A DNA stretch of 62,595 nucleotides, from NCBI GenBank assembly GCA_021799275.1, contig JAJZAT010000019.1, positions 1 to 62,595 of the forward strand, written 5' to 3'. Below are positions 16,094-24,216 of the stretch, in pieces; position 1 is the first letter of the stretch; the number at the start of each line of letters is the position of its first letter. Source of the stretch: Bacillota bacterium. Lineage in GTDB: Bacteria > Bacillota > Sulfobacillia > JAJZYS01 > JAJYTV01. Under the pieces are notes generated by a model. The model was given only the letters and a program-made list of their open reading frames with translations. It did no database searches and was not told where the DNA came from. The translations under genes were made by a program, and so were the position numbers.

Positions 16094-17083
16094 CTATCGC
16101 GTGCGCTGCCACGTCCACTGGAACACCGAGTGATCCGGTGCGCTCGACGGCGCCAACGTCCCGTTGTCGGTCACCGTCTTCGTCCCGGTTCCCGTCGTGC
16201 GTTCCGTCAAGCGCTCGAGGAGGTGCGTGCCTGGAGCGAGGTAGATGTCACCGATAGAGACGTACCTGCTCGGCTGGCCAGCGAACTCGCCCCACGGAGT
16301 GGTCGTATCCGTCCACGTGGCGGAGAAGTGAACCTTGAGGTAGCCACCGACGACTCCTTCATAGGTGTACCTGCCGGGCAGTCCAGGCAAGGTCCCTGCT
16401 GCTGCCGCAGCACCGACCCGCCATGTGGCACCCGGCGTGAGAACCTTGTCGGGCGCCGGCGGCAGGAGCGGGTCGCGCATCGTGTCGCCCGCGTACAGGC
16501 TTCCATGCGCCGACGCGGGGGTAACGCGTACGCTGAGCAGTTTTCCGCTTGCCCCGACAACCCATGTCATTGTCGTGGGCTGGTAGAACGACCCGCCAGG
16601 CGGGTAACCACTCGCCAGTGATTTGCCGTCCACGATCGCCAAGACTGGCTCGTCCCGCATGGTGAGCTTGTAACCGCCACCCGCGGTTGGGACGATCACG
16701 ACTTGCATCTGCTGCTGTGAGCTACCGGTCTCCGTCTTCCCCGGGATGCCCGACTGGCTCCGGCCGATCACATCCCGATACTGCGAGGTGACCTTGTACA
16801 CGACCGCTGTTCTCGCCTTCGGCGGGACGAATGTCAGTTTGACCCCGGCAGGTGCGGCCGGGATACGCGCCGACCAGTGCACGATGCCGCCTCCGCAGGC
16901 GAGTACGAGGACGAGAGCCGATGCGGCGACCCACCACCCGCCCTGCGGGGCTTCGCGGCGGGACCGCCGGTGCGCCGCGTTGAGCTGCCGCCAGATCGCG
17001 TCCGGATCTCGCCGCCACATGCGGTCGTACGTCTGCCCGATGCATTCGAGTTCCCGTTCGAAGCTATCCTCGCTGCGCTTCAT
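16094..17083 (-). CDS. Membrane-anchored anti-sigma-like protein (module 2)
   Basis: Paralogue of the protein at 12207-13157. The 329-residue product has a short cytoplasmic part with RRDPDAIWRQLNAAHRR, a transmembrane helix at about residues 50-70, and a large outer domain containing KLTFVPPKA, YTYEGVVGGYLKVH and the C-terminal PDHSVFQWTWQRTR. The ATG at 17083 follows a GGAGAGGAG ribosome site and overlaps the end of the ECF sigma gene by 20 bases. The anti-sigma role is inferred from gene order and topology; no zinc-binding HxxxCxxC motif is seen. Confidence 0.7.
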   Translation of the reverse strand: MKRSEDSFERELECIGQTYDRMWRRDPDAIWRQLNAAHRRSRREAPQGGWWVAASALVLVLACGGGIVHWSARIPAAPAGVKLTFVPPKARTAVVYKVTSQYRDVIGRSQSGIPGKTETGSSQQQMQVVIVPTAGGGYKLTMRDEPVLAIVDGKSLASGYPPGGSFYQPTTMTWVVGASGKLLSVRVTPASAHGSLYAGDTMRDPLLPPAPDKVLTPGATWRVGAAAAAGTLPGLPGRYTYEGVVGGYLKVHFSATWTDTTTPWGEFAGQPSRYVSIGDIYLAPGTHLLERLTERTTGTGTKTVTDNGTLAPSSAPDHSVFQWTWQRTR

Positions 17084-17564
17084 ACCGCTTCTCCTCTCCC
17101 GAAAGGTACGCTGCGCGGAGTCGGCGCCGCGCGCGGTGCAGCCGGCTCTTCACGGCGGAGCAGGGCTCATTGATCTGACGGCCGATCTCCTCGATCGAAA
17201 GGTCCAGGGCGTAATGCAGGACGATCACCTCGCGCTCGCGGTACGGCAGGCGCGCGATGAGGTCCGTCATCACCACGGATTCCTCGAAGGACGCAACGCC
17301 GGCTTGACGCGCGAGGTCCGCGGCAAATTCCGGACGCCTGCGCCGCCACATCGTCCGCACCACGTTGCGCGCCACGGCGATCAGCAGCGCCGCATCGAAG
17401 CGCGGTTCCGCACGATCGACGTAGCGCAGGTAGCGTAGCCAGGTCTCTTGCGCGGCATCGGCTGCGAGACCCGTGTCGCCGAGCATGGCCAGGACGAAGC
17501 GGGCTACCCTGCCTTCGTTGTGCAGGTAGAATCTCTCGAACTCGTCTGAAACCGCTGGCTCCAT
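17064..17564 (-). CDS. ECF RNA polymerase sigma factor (module 2)
   Basis: Group 4 sigma factor paralogous to the one at 13150-13650: TGLAADAAQETWLRYLRYVD (region 2), ARNVVRTMWRRRRPEF, and LPYREREVIVLHYALDLSIE then CSAVKSRLHRARRRL (region 4). The ATG at 17564 follows a run of seven G residues and gives 166 residues, exactly matching its paralogue. A GCAAC-N18-GTGTTA element lies upstream at 17591-17629. The end overlaps the anti-sigma-like gene by 20 bases. Confidence 0.92.
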   Translation of the reverse strand: MEPAVSDEFERFYLHNEGRVARFVLAMLGDTGLAADAAQETWLRYLRYVDRAEPRFDAALLIAVARNVVRTMWRRRRPEFAADLARQAGVASFEESVVMTDLIARLPYREREVIVLHYALDLSIEEIGRQINEPCSAVKSRLHRARRRLRAAYLSGEEKRYEAQRG

Positions 17565-17590
17565 CCCGGTCCCCCCCACCACTGCGAGCG

Positions 17591-17629
17591 GTTCGCCCCG
17601 TAACACGCATGAACGGGGCGTTGCGTTGC
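17591..17629 (-). promoter_or_regulatory. Candidate autoregulatory ECF promoter (module 2)
   Basis: GCAAC (17625-17629), 18 bases, GTGTTA (17601-17606), two bases, GGG, one base, GAAC (17591-17594) on the minus strand, matching the element before ECF module 1 in bases and spacing although the intervening sequence differs. Confidence 0.55.
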
Positions 17630-17699
17630 GCCCCTATGCAAAAGTTCTTCGCTCAGGCGGTACGCTCGGGGCGGAGCACTCTACCGGCGGAGGTGGGCC

Positions 17700-18476
17700 G
17701 TGAGCGAAGCCGAGGAACTGGCCCAACGCCTCAAGCCTTGGAGTAGCGGAGCCATCGTGGAGCGACGCCTTCCCAGCGGCACCCGCAGCGCCGTCTGGGC
17801 GGTGCGCATCGGCGGCCGCCGCTACGTGGCCCGCCAGACGCGCCGCCGTGAGGAGGATCTCGACTGGGAGCTCGATCTCCTCAGGCATCTCAAGGCTTGC
17901 GGTCTCCGGGTGCCGCGTCCTTTGACGACCGGAGACGGCCGCCACTCGGTGGATGGCCTCTTCCTGCTCGAGTGGCTGGACGGAGTGGCGCCCATTACGC
18001 CGGCACAGTGGCGGGAGGTCGCTGCCGCTCTCGCCGACCTGCACGCGGCTACCCTAGGCTGGCCGCAGCGCCCGGGTTTCGCTGCGAGTACCGAGCTCTT
18101 GAACCGCACGGGCGGCGGCGATGTGGACCTCGCCGCCATGCCCGAGGACGTGGTCGGCCTCCTGCGATCGGCGTGGGCGCCTCTCGCTGGTCTGCCGATG
18201 TCGGTCGTACACGGGGATCCCCACGCGGGCAACCTGCGCATGGCCGAGGAGGGGGTCGGCCTCCTGGACTGGGACGAAGCCAGGGTCGACGTCTCGATGC
18301 TGGACTTCTCGGACCTGCCGCCCCACGCAGTCCCGCACATCCCGGAATTCCCGCCGGATCCCCTGCGCGTCGCGGGCGACGCCTGGGAGGTGGCGACCAG
18401 TTGGAATCTCGAACCGGAGTATGCGAGGCACCGTCTCGCTACGTTGACGCAGCGTCTTGGGCGCCTCGCAACCTGA
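17700..18476 (+). CDS. Aminoglycoside phosphotransferase-family kinase
   Basis: A 258-residue member of the APH/choline kinase fold. The catalytic loop reads VVHGDPHAGNLR and the metal-binding segment is GLLDWDEARV; the N-terminal lobe has RYVARQTRR as the likely ATP-binding lysine/arginine strand. The family phosphorylates small hydroxylated molecules, so resistance, choline/ethanolamine or sugar substrates are all possible. The start is a GTG at 17700 with GGAGG six bases upstream. It is divergent from ECF module 2 and followed 38 bases on by a RidA-family gene, probably in one transcript. Confidence 0.85.
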   Translation: MSEAEELAQRLKPWSSGAIVERRLPSGTRSAVWAVRIGGRRYVARQTRRREEDLDWELDLLRHLKACGLRVPRPLTTGDGRHSVDGLFLLEWLDGVAPITPAQWREVAAALADLHAATLGWPQRPGFAASTELLNRTGGGDVDLAAMPEDVVGLLRSAWAPLAGLPMSVVHGDPHAGNLRMAEEGVGLLDWDEARVDVSMLDFSDLPPHAVPHIPEFPPDPLRVAGDAWEVATSWNLEPEYARHRLATLTQRLGRLAT

Positions 18477-18514
18477 CGAAGGAGCGTCTCGCGGCCGAAA
18501 CATCGTGGAGGTGC

Positions 18515-18910
18515 ATGCATTTGGCGACCGAGCGTTTGCGCATCGGCAGCGGCGCACCCTGGGAGCACGAGGTTGGCTACAGCCGCGCGGTCCGCGTCGG
18601 CGACCGCGTGCTCGTCGCGGGCACGACAGCGGTCGTGGATGGAGAACCCGCCTTTCCCGGCGACGCCTATCGCCAGACTCTGCTCATTCTCGAGATCATC
18701 GAACGGGCACTCGAAGAGGCGGGCGCGCAGATGCGCGACGTGGTGCGCACCCGCATCTTCACGACCGACATCGCGCGCTGGCAGGAAATCGGCCGGGCCC
18801 ACGGCGAGGTCTTCGGTGGCGTGATGCCTGCGCTCACGATAGTGCAGGTCGCGGCTCTCATCGACCCGCGCCTGCTGGTCGAGATCGAGGCGGAGGCGAT
18901 CACGGGCTGA
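18515..18910 (+). CDS. RidA (YjgF/YER057c/UK114) family protein
   Basis: RidA proteins deaminate reactive enamine/imine intermediates of PLP enzymes. The 131-residue product has the family core VGDRVLVAGTTAV, QTLLILEIIERALEEAGA, DVVRTRIFTTDIA (with the catalytic Arg region) and PRLLVEIEAEAI. The ATG at 18515 is only three bases after a GGAGG; the TTG at 18521, two codons on, has a better spacing and may be the real start. It follows the phosphotransferase gene. Confidence 0.9.
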   Translation: MHLATERLRIGSGAPWEHEVGYSRAVRVGDRVLVAGTTAVVDGEPAFPGDAYRQTLLILEIIERALEEAGAQMRDVVRTRIFTTDIARWQEIGRAHGEVFGGVMPALTIVQVAALIDPRLLVEIEAEAITG

Positions 18911-18928
18911 GCGTTTCCGTGTCAGGGC

Positions 18929-20659
18929 CTAGGCAGGAGTGAACGGGAACATCCCGTTCGGCTGGATCACCTGCCCGCCGCGGCACGTGCCGTCCTGCGC
19001 GAACTCGAACTGCACGTGGAAGCCCTGAAGTCCCTTGAGCCCGAAGCGGCCCTGGCCCTCCGGCACGAGCTCGTACGGTGGCTGGCCCTCGAGCGTCAGG
19101 GCAAGTGCGGATTCCCCCTTCAGGTCGACGCGCATCTTCTGGATCCCGGCGACAAGGTACCGGCCGAGGCAACGGCTCAGTTCCTCGTGGCGCGTGGCAG
19201 AGGCACCGGGACGGCGCCGGAAGAAGATCGCGGCTGTCGTCGGCTCGAACTGGATCGCGAGCGACTCCACCTGGCCGTCGAGGCCAAGGCGAAAGGGAAT
19301 CCGCCAGCTCGTCGGAATCGTCTCAAGCTCGGCGTGCAGGACGAAGACGTCGTAGTGGAAGTGCTCGAGCGGCAGGGGCTCCGGCCATGGATGGTAGCTG
19401 AGGGCAAGTCCCTGCGCCGCGGGGATGACCCGCAGGGAGCCATAGGCGGGATGCTCGTAGGTGCCGGCGTAGGCCTCGAGGGCCAGACTCGGCGCAGTGC
19501 CCGGGACCTGCTCATGGCTGTAGTCCCCGCCCTGGTGCGCCACCGCGAGCAGCTTCTCCATCTCAACCTGAAGGTGTGCGGGCCAGTCGCGCTCCGGCAG
19601 ACCCAGCACCCGGTCGACGACCGCATAGGCGATGGCGGCGGGAAGCGCGCTCACCTCCTGGTTGCAGAGCACGGCGACGCCGAGGCGTTCCTCTGGCACC
19701 AGCATCACCATCGCGGTGAAGCCGTCGATGTTGCCGCCGTGATGGACGAGCGCCTTGCCCATGTAGACCTCGGTGAACCAGCCGAGGCCGTATGCGGGCG
19801 CGTGCCGCCGCTCGTCGCGGGCGGTCTGGGGGATGACGACCTGTGGGCTGTGCATGAGCTGCAGGCTCGCCTGACTGACGAGGCGCACCCCGTCGACCTC
19901 CCCGTCGCCGAGATGCAGGCGCAGCCACCTGGCCAGGTCCCTGGCGCAGGAGTTCACCGCGCCGGCGGGGCCGAGCGCGTCGATGTCGGCGCAGGCCACC
20001 TCCACATTCGCGCCGTTCCTACGGGCGTACGGCCGAGCGTGGTTCTGGTCCGCCTGGGAACGATGCACCGAAAAGTTCGTGCGCTGCATGCCGAGCGGGG
20101 CGAGAATGCGCTCCCCGGCGAACTCCTCCCACGTCTTACCCGCAAGCCGCTCGACCAGGTAGCCGAGCGTCGTGAACATCATGTTCTGGTACTGGAAGGT
20201 CGTCCTGAAGGGGCGGCTCGGTTCGAGGTAGCGCAGGCGCCGCACGAGCTCCGCGCGCGAGAGATCCGCCTTGTACCAGGAGAGTTCGTGCCGCGGCAGC
20301 CCGACGCGGTGGCAGGCCATGTCCCGCGGCGTCACCTCCTGGCTCGCGAATGCGTCGTGCAAGGCGAAGTCCGGCATGTAGCTTCGGACCGGGGTGTCCC
20401 AGTCGAGCTTGCCTTCTTCGGCCAGCATCGCGATCGACATCGTCGTAAAGGCCTTTGTGGCGGAACCGATGGCAAAGAGCGTCTCGTCGTCGACCGCGTT
20501 GCCGCTTGCGAGGTCGCGCACCCCGAAACCGTCGCAGAGCAGGACCTCGTCCCGATGGACGACGGCAACCGCAGCGCCCGCAACGTCGAGCGCCGTCATG
20601 GCCGCCTTGATGATCTCCCTGAGTTCCGCCGCAACCTGAGCGCCGTCGGCGTCCGCCAT
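18929..20659 (-). CDS. Serine hydrolase of the beta-lactamase (class C/AmpC-like) family
   Basis: A 576-residue penicillin-binding-protein-like hydrolase. The nucleophile motif is GSATKAFT (SxxK), the second motif is the Tyr of FQYQNMMF (YxN), and a VHHGGNIDGF segment takes the place of the KTG box, as in esterase-type members. After about residue 400 comes an extra beta-rich C-terminal domain. No signal peptide is visible, so it may be cytoplasmic. The frame is open to 20773; I use the ATG at 20659, which starts MADADGAQVAAELREII. The physiological substrate is unknown. Confidence 0.88.
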   Translation of the reverse strand: MADADGAQVAAELREIIKAAMTALDVAGAAVAVVHRDEVLLCDGFGVRDLASGNAVDDETLFAIGSATKAFTTMSIAMLAEEGKLDWDTPVRSYMPDFALHDAFASQEVTPRDMACHRVGLPRHELSWYKADLSRAELVRRLRYLEPSRPFRTTFQYQNMMFTTLGYLVERLAGKTWEEFAGERILAPLGMQRTNFSVHRSQADQNHARPYARRNGANVEVACADIDALGPAGAVNSCARDLARWLRLHLGDGEVDGVRLVSQASLQLMHSPQVVIPQTARDERRHAPAYGLGWFTEVYMGKALVHHGGNIDGFTAMVMLVPEERLGVAVLCNQEVSALPAAIAYAVVDRVLGLPERDWPAHLQVEMEKLLAVAHQGGDYSHEQVPGTAPSLALEAYAGTYEHPAYGSLRVIPAAQGLALSYHPWPEPLPLEHFHYDVFVLHAELETIPTSWRIPFRLGLDGQVESLAIQFEPTTAAIFFRRRPGASATRHEELSRCLGRYLVAGIQKMRVDLKGESALALTLEGQPPYELVPEGQGRFGLKGLQGFHVQFEFAQDGTCRGGQVIQPNGMFPFTPA

Positions 20660-20808
20660 GCTCTCGTCCCTTTCCCGAACCACCTGCGAAGTGCTTCGCG
20701 CGTGTGCTCCGGATTCCTGGAACAGCGTCCACCTCCAAGGCAGGTGTCTGCCCAGAGAACGCGAACGACGCATCTGCCAGCCGCCTCGTTAGGGAAGGAG
20801 GCAGACAA

Positions 20809-21189
20809 ATGGCCACGCGCCTCAGAGCGCGCGTGACGACCGGGCTCGGCAAGGCCCAGAGCAACGTCGGGGCATCCGCCGCCTCTGTCGCGGCGGCGCT
20901 CGGCCTTCCCGATGTCTATCCTGGAACGCTCAACCTCGAGCTTGAGCACCCGTTCGAGGTGCCGGTCGGCGCGCATCCTGTCATACTCCCGTCGCTTGGC
21001 GCGAGGCAGCAGCCGTTCTACTTCTACGCGGCAGAACTCGCCGGCAGGTCCGTCTGGGTCACCCGCAGCCTCAGCCAACTCGCGGTTACAGACGATCTCC
21101 TCGAGATCGTCGCCGACTGCTCCCTAAGGGCCTCCCTGAACCTCCAGGACGGCGACGAGGTCGTGCTCACGTTGCGAACGGGCCCGTAG
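20809..21189 (+). CDS. DUF120/RibK-like protein (CTP-dependent riboflavin kinase fold)
   Basis: A 126-residue product closely patterned on archaeal CTP-dependent riboflavin kinase: a glycine-rich start RARVTTGLGKAQSNVG, the diagnostic VYPGTLNLELEHPF, and the end LLEIVADCSLRASLNLQDGDEVVLTL. Known bacterial riboflavin kinases are unrelated RibF enzymes, so a DUF120 protein in a bacterium is unusual; whether it binds riboflavin or CTP is not shown. ATG at 20809 with GGAGG before it. Divergent from the serine hydrolase gene and alone in its orientation. Confidence 0.75.
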   Translation: MATRLRARVTTGLGKAQSNVGASAASVAAALGLPDVYPGTLNLELEHPFEVPVGAHPVILPSLGARQQPFYFYAAELAGRSVWVTRSLSQLAVTDDLLEIVADCSLRASLNLQDGDEVVLTLRTGP

Positions 21190-21297
21190 CACGCAAGGCC
21201 AGCAGGGCGCGCGGCGTGAAGCAACGGAAGAGGCGGCAGACTCTTTTGCCGCCTCATGGGAGTGCTTGTTGGCGACCTCGGCGGATGCGGGCCATGC

Positions 21298-21565
21298 TCA
21301 TAGACCGCGATGATAGACGTCGCGCCGATGGCCCATCTGCACAAACGGTCACCGTCCGCCGTTCGTCGTCGATCTCATACAGGATACGATAGTTCCCTTG
21401 CCGGAGCCGATAGCGCTCTTGTCCGGACAGTTTCTCACAGCCGGATGGGCGTGGGTCCTCCGATAGAGCGTTGATGCGAGATAGCATTCGGGCGCCGTCG
21501 GCGTTCGGAACCGTCCGCAGGTCCTTGGCCACGGACTCCTTTACCGCCAGCCTATAGCTTTCCAT
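21298..21565 (-). pseudogene. RelE/ParE-family toxin, frameshifted near the C-terminus
   Basis: The frame starting at 21565 reads as a normal RelE toxin up to YRLRQGNYRILYEIDDERRT. At the AAA at 21343-21345 (TTT on the coding strand) the frame departs from the family; one base fewer there would continue as VQMGHRRDVYHRGL and stop at 21298, giving 88 residues, the usual length. As it stands the C-terminus is replaced by unrelated residues and continues to 21254, losing the GHRRDVY segment that carries catalytic residues. It overlaps the antitoxin gene by 14 bases. Confidence 0.82.
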
Positions 21566-21785
21566 GCTCTTTCAGATTGGCGAGCAAATCCTCGTACGAC
21601 ATCACCGGTTCGTGTGCACGCTCCCGGAACGCGGCCAGATCCAGCTCGTCCTCCTGAAGCACCAGCCGAACGGCCTCGTTGACGATGGACGACATGGATC
21701 TGCGGCTGTGCAAGGACTTGACCCGCAACGCTTCGAGCAGGCCGGCATCCAGGTAAACCGTGAGACGCTTCATGTCCCCGCTCAT
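21552..21785 (-). CDS. Ribbon-helix-helix antitoxin (CopG/RelB type)
   Basis: A 77-residue antitoxin. The N-terminal ribbon-helix-helix DNA-binding segment is KRLTVYLDAGLLEALRVKSL then SRRSMSSIVNEAVRLVL, followed by a C-terminal toxin-binding tail (MSYEDLLANLKEHGKL). The frame is open to 21824, but the ATG at 21785 has AGGAG eight bases upstream. It overlaps the start of the RelE-type toxin, a standard toxin-antitoxin arrangement. The partner toxin is frameshifted. Confidence 0.87.
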   Translation of the reverse strand: MSGDMKRLTVYLDAGLLEALRVKSLHSRRSMSSIVNEAVRLVLQEDELDLAAFRERAHEPVMSYEDLLANLKEHGKL

Positions 21786-21858
21786 CCGTCTCACTCCTAA
21801 CACCATGACATTACACCGTTCCACCTACCAAGCGTGGGGATCCGCCCAGCAACGCGAA

Positions 21859-21888
21859 GGCGGGCGGCAGTGCTACCTGCCGCCCGCC
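21859..21888 (-). terminator. Terminator hairpin after rplL
   Basis: Perfect 12-base-pair stem (GGCGGGCGGCAG / CTGCCGCCCGCC) with a six-base loop, 17 bases past the rplL stop. It marks the end of the rplJL transcript; rpoB does not follow. Confidence 0.7.
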
Positions 21889-21905
21889 CTTTGCCCGCCT
21901 TCGTG

Positions 21906-22286
21906 CTACTTGATGCTGACCTCGGCGCCCGCCTCGGTAAGCTTGGCCTTGATCGCCTCGGCGTCAGCCTTGGAGACCTTCTCCTTGACCGCCTTCGGCG
22001 CGCCGTCGACCAGGTCCTTGGCCTCTTTGAGGCCGAGGCCGGTGATCTCGCGCACGACCTTGATCACGGGGATCTTGTTGCCGCCCGGGGCGTTGAGGAT
22101 GACGTCGAACTCGGTCTGCTCCTCCTCGACCGGCGCCGCGGCAGCCGCCGCCGGAGCCGCGGCCGCGACCGCCACCGGGGCCGCCGCCGACACGCCGAAC
22201 TCCTCCTCGAACGCCTTGACGAGCTCGTTGAGCTCGAGAACCGTCATACCCTTGATCTGCTCGAGAACGTCTGCAACCTTGCTCAC
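21906..22286 (-). CDS. rplL: 50S ribosomal protein L7/L12
   Basis: Stalk protein of the 50S subunit that recruits translation GTPases. The 126-residue product has the N-terminal dimerisation domain ([16 protein letters not shown]), an Ala/Pro-rich hinge at about residues 33-53, and the C-terminal domain with [20 protein letters not shown]. The gene follows rplJ and ends at a terminator, so it is not linked to rpoB as in most bacteria. Confidence 0.98.
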   Translation of the reverse strand: MSKVADVLEQIKGMTVLELNELVKAFEEEFGVSAAAPVAVAAAAPAAAAAAPVEEEQTEFDVILNAPGGNKIPVIKVVREITGLGLKEAKDLVDGAPKAVKEKVSKADAEAIKAKLTEAGAEVSIK

Positions 22287-22321
22287 TGCGTAACCTCCTT
22301 AGATTGTCGGGTCGCTTGGAA

Positions 22322-22840
22322 TCAGCTGGCGCGCTGACGCGCAAGCGCGTCCAGGCCGTAGGCCAGGTTGCGCAGCGGCGCGGAAAGCACAGACGCCATG
22401 GCGTAGAGCGGGGCCTGCATGCCACCCGCCACCTTGGCGAGCAGCACATCGCGCGGCGGCAGGTCGGCGAGATCGCGGACCTGCGCCGCGTCGATCACGA
22501 GCCCCTCGAGGACGCCACCCTTGATCGTCAGTTCCTTGTTGGTGCGCTGGAACCCGGAGAGCACCTTGGCCGGTGCCACCAGATCGTCGCGCGAGACGGC
22601 GAGCGCGGTAGGGCCGGTCAGGTAGGGCTCGAGGCCCTGGATCCCGACCTGCTGGGCCGCCTTGCCGAGAAGGGTGTTCTTGACGACGTGGAAGGTCACG
22701 CCCTGCCTGCGCAGTTCCCCGCGCAGCTTCTGGGACTGCGCCACGCTGAGGCCCTTGAACTCCGCCAGGACGACGCTCTGGGCGCTCTTCAGGCTCTCGG
22801 CGATCTCCGCGACGGCATCGATCTTGGCCTGTGTGGTCAT
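22322..22840 (-). CDS. rplJ: 50S ribosomal protein L10
   Basis: Anchors the L7/L12 stalk to 23S rRNA. The product shows the typical SVVLAEFKGLSVAQSQKLR, VKNTLLGKAA and the C-terminal helix that binds L12 dimers. The frame begins at an ATG at 22846, but that codon is directly against a GAGGGGGTGA ribosome site; the ATG at 22840 is better spaced and gives 172 residues. An L10 leader with a terminator-like hairpin precedes it. Confidence 0.97.
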   Translation of the reverse strand: MTTQAKIDAVAEIAESLKSAQSVVLAEFKGLSVAQSQKLRGELRRQGVTFHVVKNTLLGKAAQQVGIQGLEPYLTGPTALAVSRDDLVAPAKVLSGFQRTNKELTIKGGVLEGLVIDAAQVRDLADLPPRDVLLAKVAGGMQAPLYAMASVLSAPLRNLAYGLDALARQRAS

Positions 22841-22860
22841 TTGCATTCACCCCCTCGCAA

Positions 22861-22893
22861 CAGAAAAGCGGTCTTCGCACGCGCGAAGACCGC
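22861..22893 (-). terminator. Attenuator hairpin of the L10 leader
   Basis: On the minus strand GCGGTCTTCGC, a four-base loop and GCGAAGACCGC form a perfect 11-base-pair stem followed by TTTTCTG. It lies between the L10-binding part of the leader and rplJ, where Bacillota leaders have a regulated terminator. Confidence 0.75.
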
Positions 22894-22985
22894 ATAGGCA
22901 CGCTCAGCTGAGAACTGACGTACATCTGCCTCGGCAGGTCGCCCGAAGGGCTGTTATGGCGGTGCCACCTGCGGTCTACGGCGAA
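22868..22985 (-). ncRNA. Ribosomal protein L10 leader
   Basis: Between rplA and rplJ the minus strand contains GTAGACCGCAGGTG and CCTGCCGAGG, conserved elements of the bacterial L10 leader, which binds the L10(L12)4 complex and represses rplJL. The element ends in the attenuator hairpin at 22868-22893. The 5' limit is approximate. Confidence 0.8.
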
Positions 22986-22993
22986 CGGACTAT

Positions 22994-23022
22994 AGTATGG
23001 CGGTGATCTGGACTGGCGTCAA
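22994..23022 (-). promoter_or_regulatory. Promoter for rplJL
   Basis: TTGACG (23017-23022) and CATACT (22994-22999), 17 bases apart on the minus strand, overlapping the rplA stop and just upstream of the L10 leader. The boxes match 5 of 6 and 4 of 6. Confidence 0.5.
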
Positions 23023-23726
23023 TCCGCCGCGGCCTGCGACACCGCGAGGGCGTGGGCCGGGTTCAGCTTGATGCCAGGGCCCATGGTGGTCGTGATGCTG
23101 ATCGTCTTGAGGTAGGTCCCCTTGGCGGCGGCCGGCTTGGCCTTGATCAGCGCGTCCAGCAGTGCGTGGAAGTTCTCGGCGAGCTGCTCGGCCTCGAACG
23201 AAAGCCGGCCGATCGGCGCGTGCACGATGCCCGCCTTCTCGACCCGGTACTCGATCTTTCCGGCCTTGATCTCGCGTACGGCCGTGCCGATCTCCACCGA
23301 CACCGTACCGGTCTTCGGGTTCGGCATCAGGCCGCGGGGACCGAGGATGCGGCCGATGCGGCCGACGAGCGGCATCATGTCGGGGGTTGCGACCGAAACG
23401 TCGAAATCGAGCCAGCCGCCCTGGATCTTCTCGATCATGTCCTCGGCGCCGACGAAGTCCGCACCGGCGTCCTGCGCCTCGCGGGCCTTGTCACCCTTAG
23501 CGAACGCGAGGACCCTCAGCACCTTGCCCGTGCCGTGCGGCAGCGCGACGGCGCCACGGACCATCTGGTCGGCGTGCTTCGGGTCGACGCCCAAGCGCAC
23601 CGCGACCTCGACGGTCTCGTCGAACTTGGCCGACTTGACCGACTTCAGGATCGAGATGGCCTCCTGGATCTCATAGAGCCGCTGGCTCTCGATCTGCTTT
23701 TGCGCGTCCGCGAGTCTCTTGCCCAA
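23019..23726 (-). CDS. rplA: 50S ribosomal protein L1
   Basis: Forms the mobile L1 stalk at the E site and acts as a translational repressor of its own operon in many bacteria. The 235-residue product contains the signature [19 protein letters not shown] and [19 protein letters not shown], with a complete C-terminus. It follows rplK by 55 bases. Length and sequence are ordinary. Confidence 0.98.
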   Translation of the reverse strand: MGKRLADAQKQIESQRLYEIQEAISILKSVKSAKFDETVEVAVRLGVDPKHADQMVRGAVALPHGTGKVLRVLAFAKGDKAREAQDAGADFVGAEDMIEKIQGGWLDFDVSVATPDMMPLVGRIGRILGPRGLMPNPKTGTVSVEIGTAVREIKAGKIEYRVEKAGIVHAPIGRLSFEAEQLAENFHALLDALIKAKPAAAKGTYLKTISITTTMGPGIKLNPAHALAVSQAAAD

Positions 23727-23781
23727 TCCAATCTACCTCCCGTGGTGCAGACGGCCGTACGGCCTCCCACGATGTTTCGGG

Positions 23782-24204
23782 TCAGACGATCTGGATGCCC
23801 ATGCTCCGGGCGGTGCCCTCGACCATGCGCATGGCCGCCTCGACGTCGCTCGCGTTGAGGTCCTGCATCTTCAGCTCGGCGATCTCGCGCACCTTGTCGC
23901 GCGGGACCTTTGCGACGATCTCCGTGTTCGGCTTCGCCGACGCGGTCTCGAGACCCGCAGCCTTCTTGAGGAGCACCGACGCGGGCGGGCTCTTCAGCAC
24001 GAAGGTGAACGAACGGTCCTCGAAGATCGTGATCTGCACCGGGATGATGAGCCCGGCCTGGGCGGCCGTGCGCTCGTTGTAATCCTTGCAGAACGCCATG
24101 ATGTTGATGCCGTGCGGGCCGAGCGCCGTACCGACCGGAGGGGCCGGCGTCGCCTTGCCCGCGGGAATCTGCAGCTTGACCTGGGCCATGACCTTGCGCG
24201 CCAC
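23782..24204 (-). CDS. rplK: 50S ribosomal protein L11
   Basis: GTPase-centre protein that binds 23S rRNA helices 43-44 and is needed for RelA-type stringent signalling. The 140-residue product has [20 protein letters not shown] and the C-terminal rRNA-binding domain ending [21 protein letters not shown] use the GTG at 24204 because GGGAGG lies seven bases upstream; the ATG five codons later is an alternative. It follows nusG by 12 bases. Confidence 0.97.
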   Translation of the reverse strand: MARKVMAQVKLQIPAGKATPAPPVGTALGPHGINIMAFCKDYNERTAAQAGLIIPVQITIFEDRSFTFVLKSPPASVLLKKAAGLETASAKPNTEIVAKVPRDKVREIAELKMQDLNASDVEAAMRMVEGTARSMGIQIV

Positions 24205-24216
24205 GATGGAACCTCC

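Noticed and set aside
19016-20836. A 606-codon plus-strand frame opposite the serine hydrolase
   Set aside because: No family resemblance or ribosome site, and the minus-strand gene has SxxK and YxN catalytic motifs.
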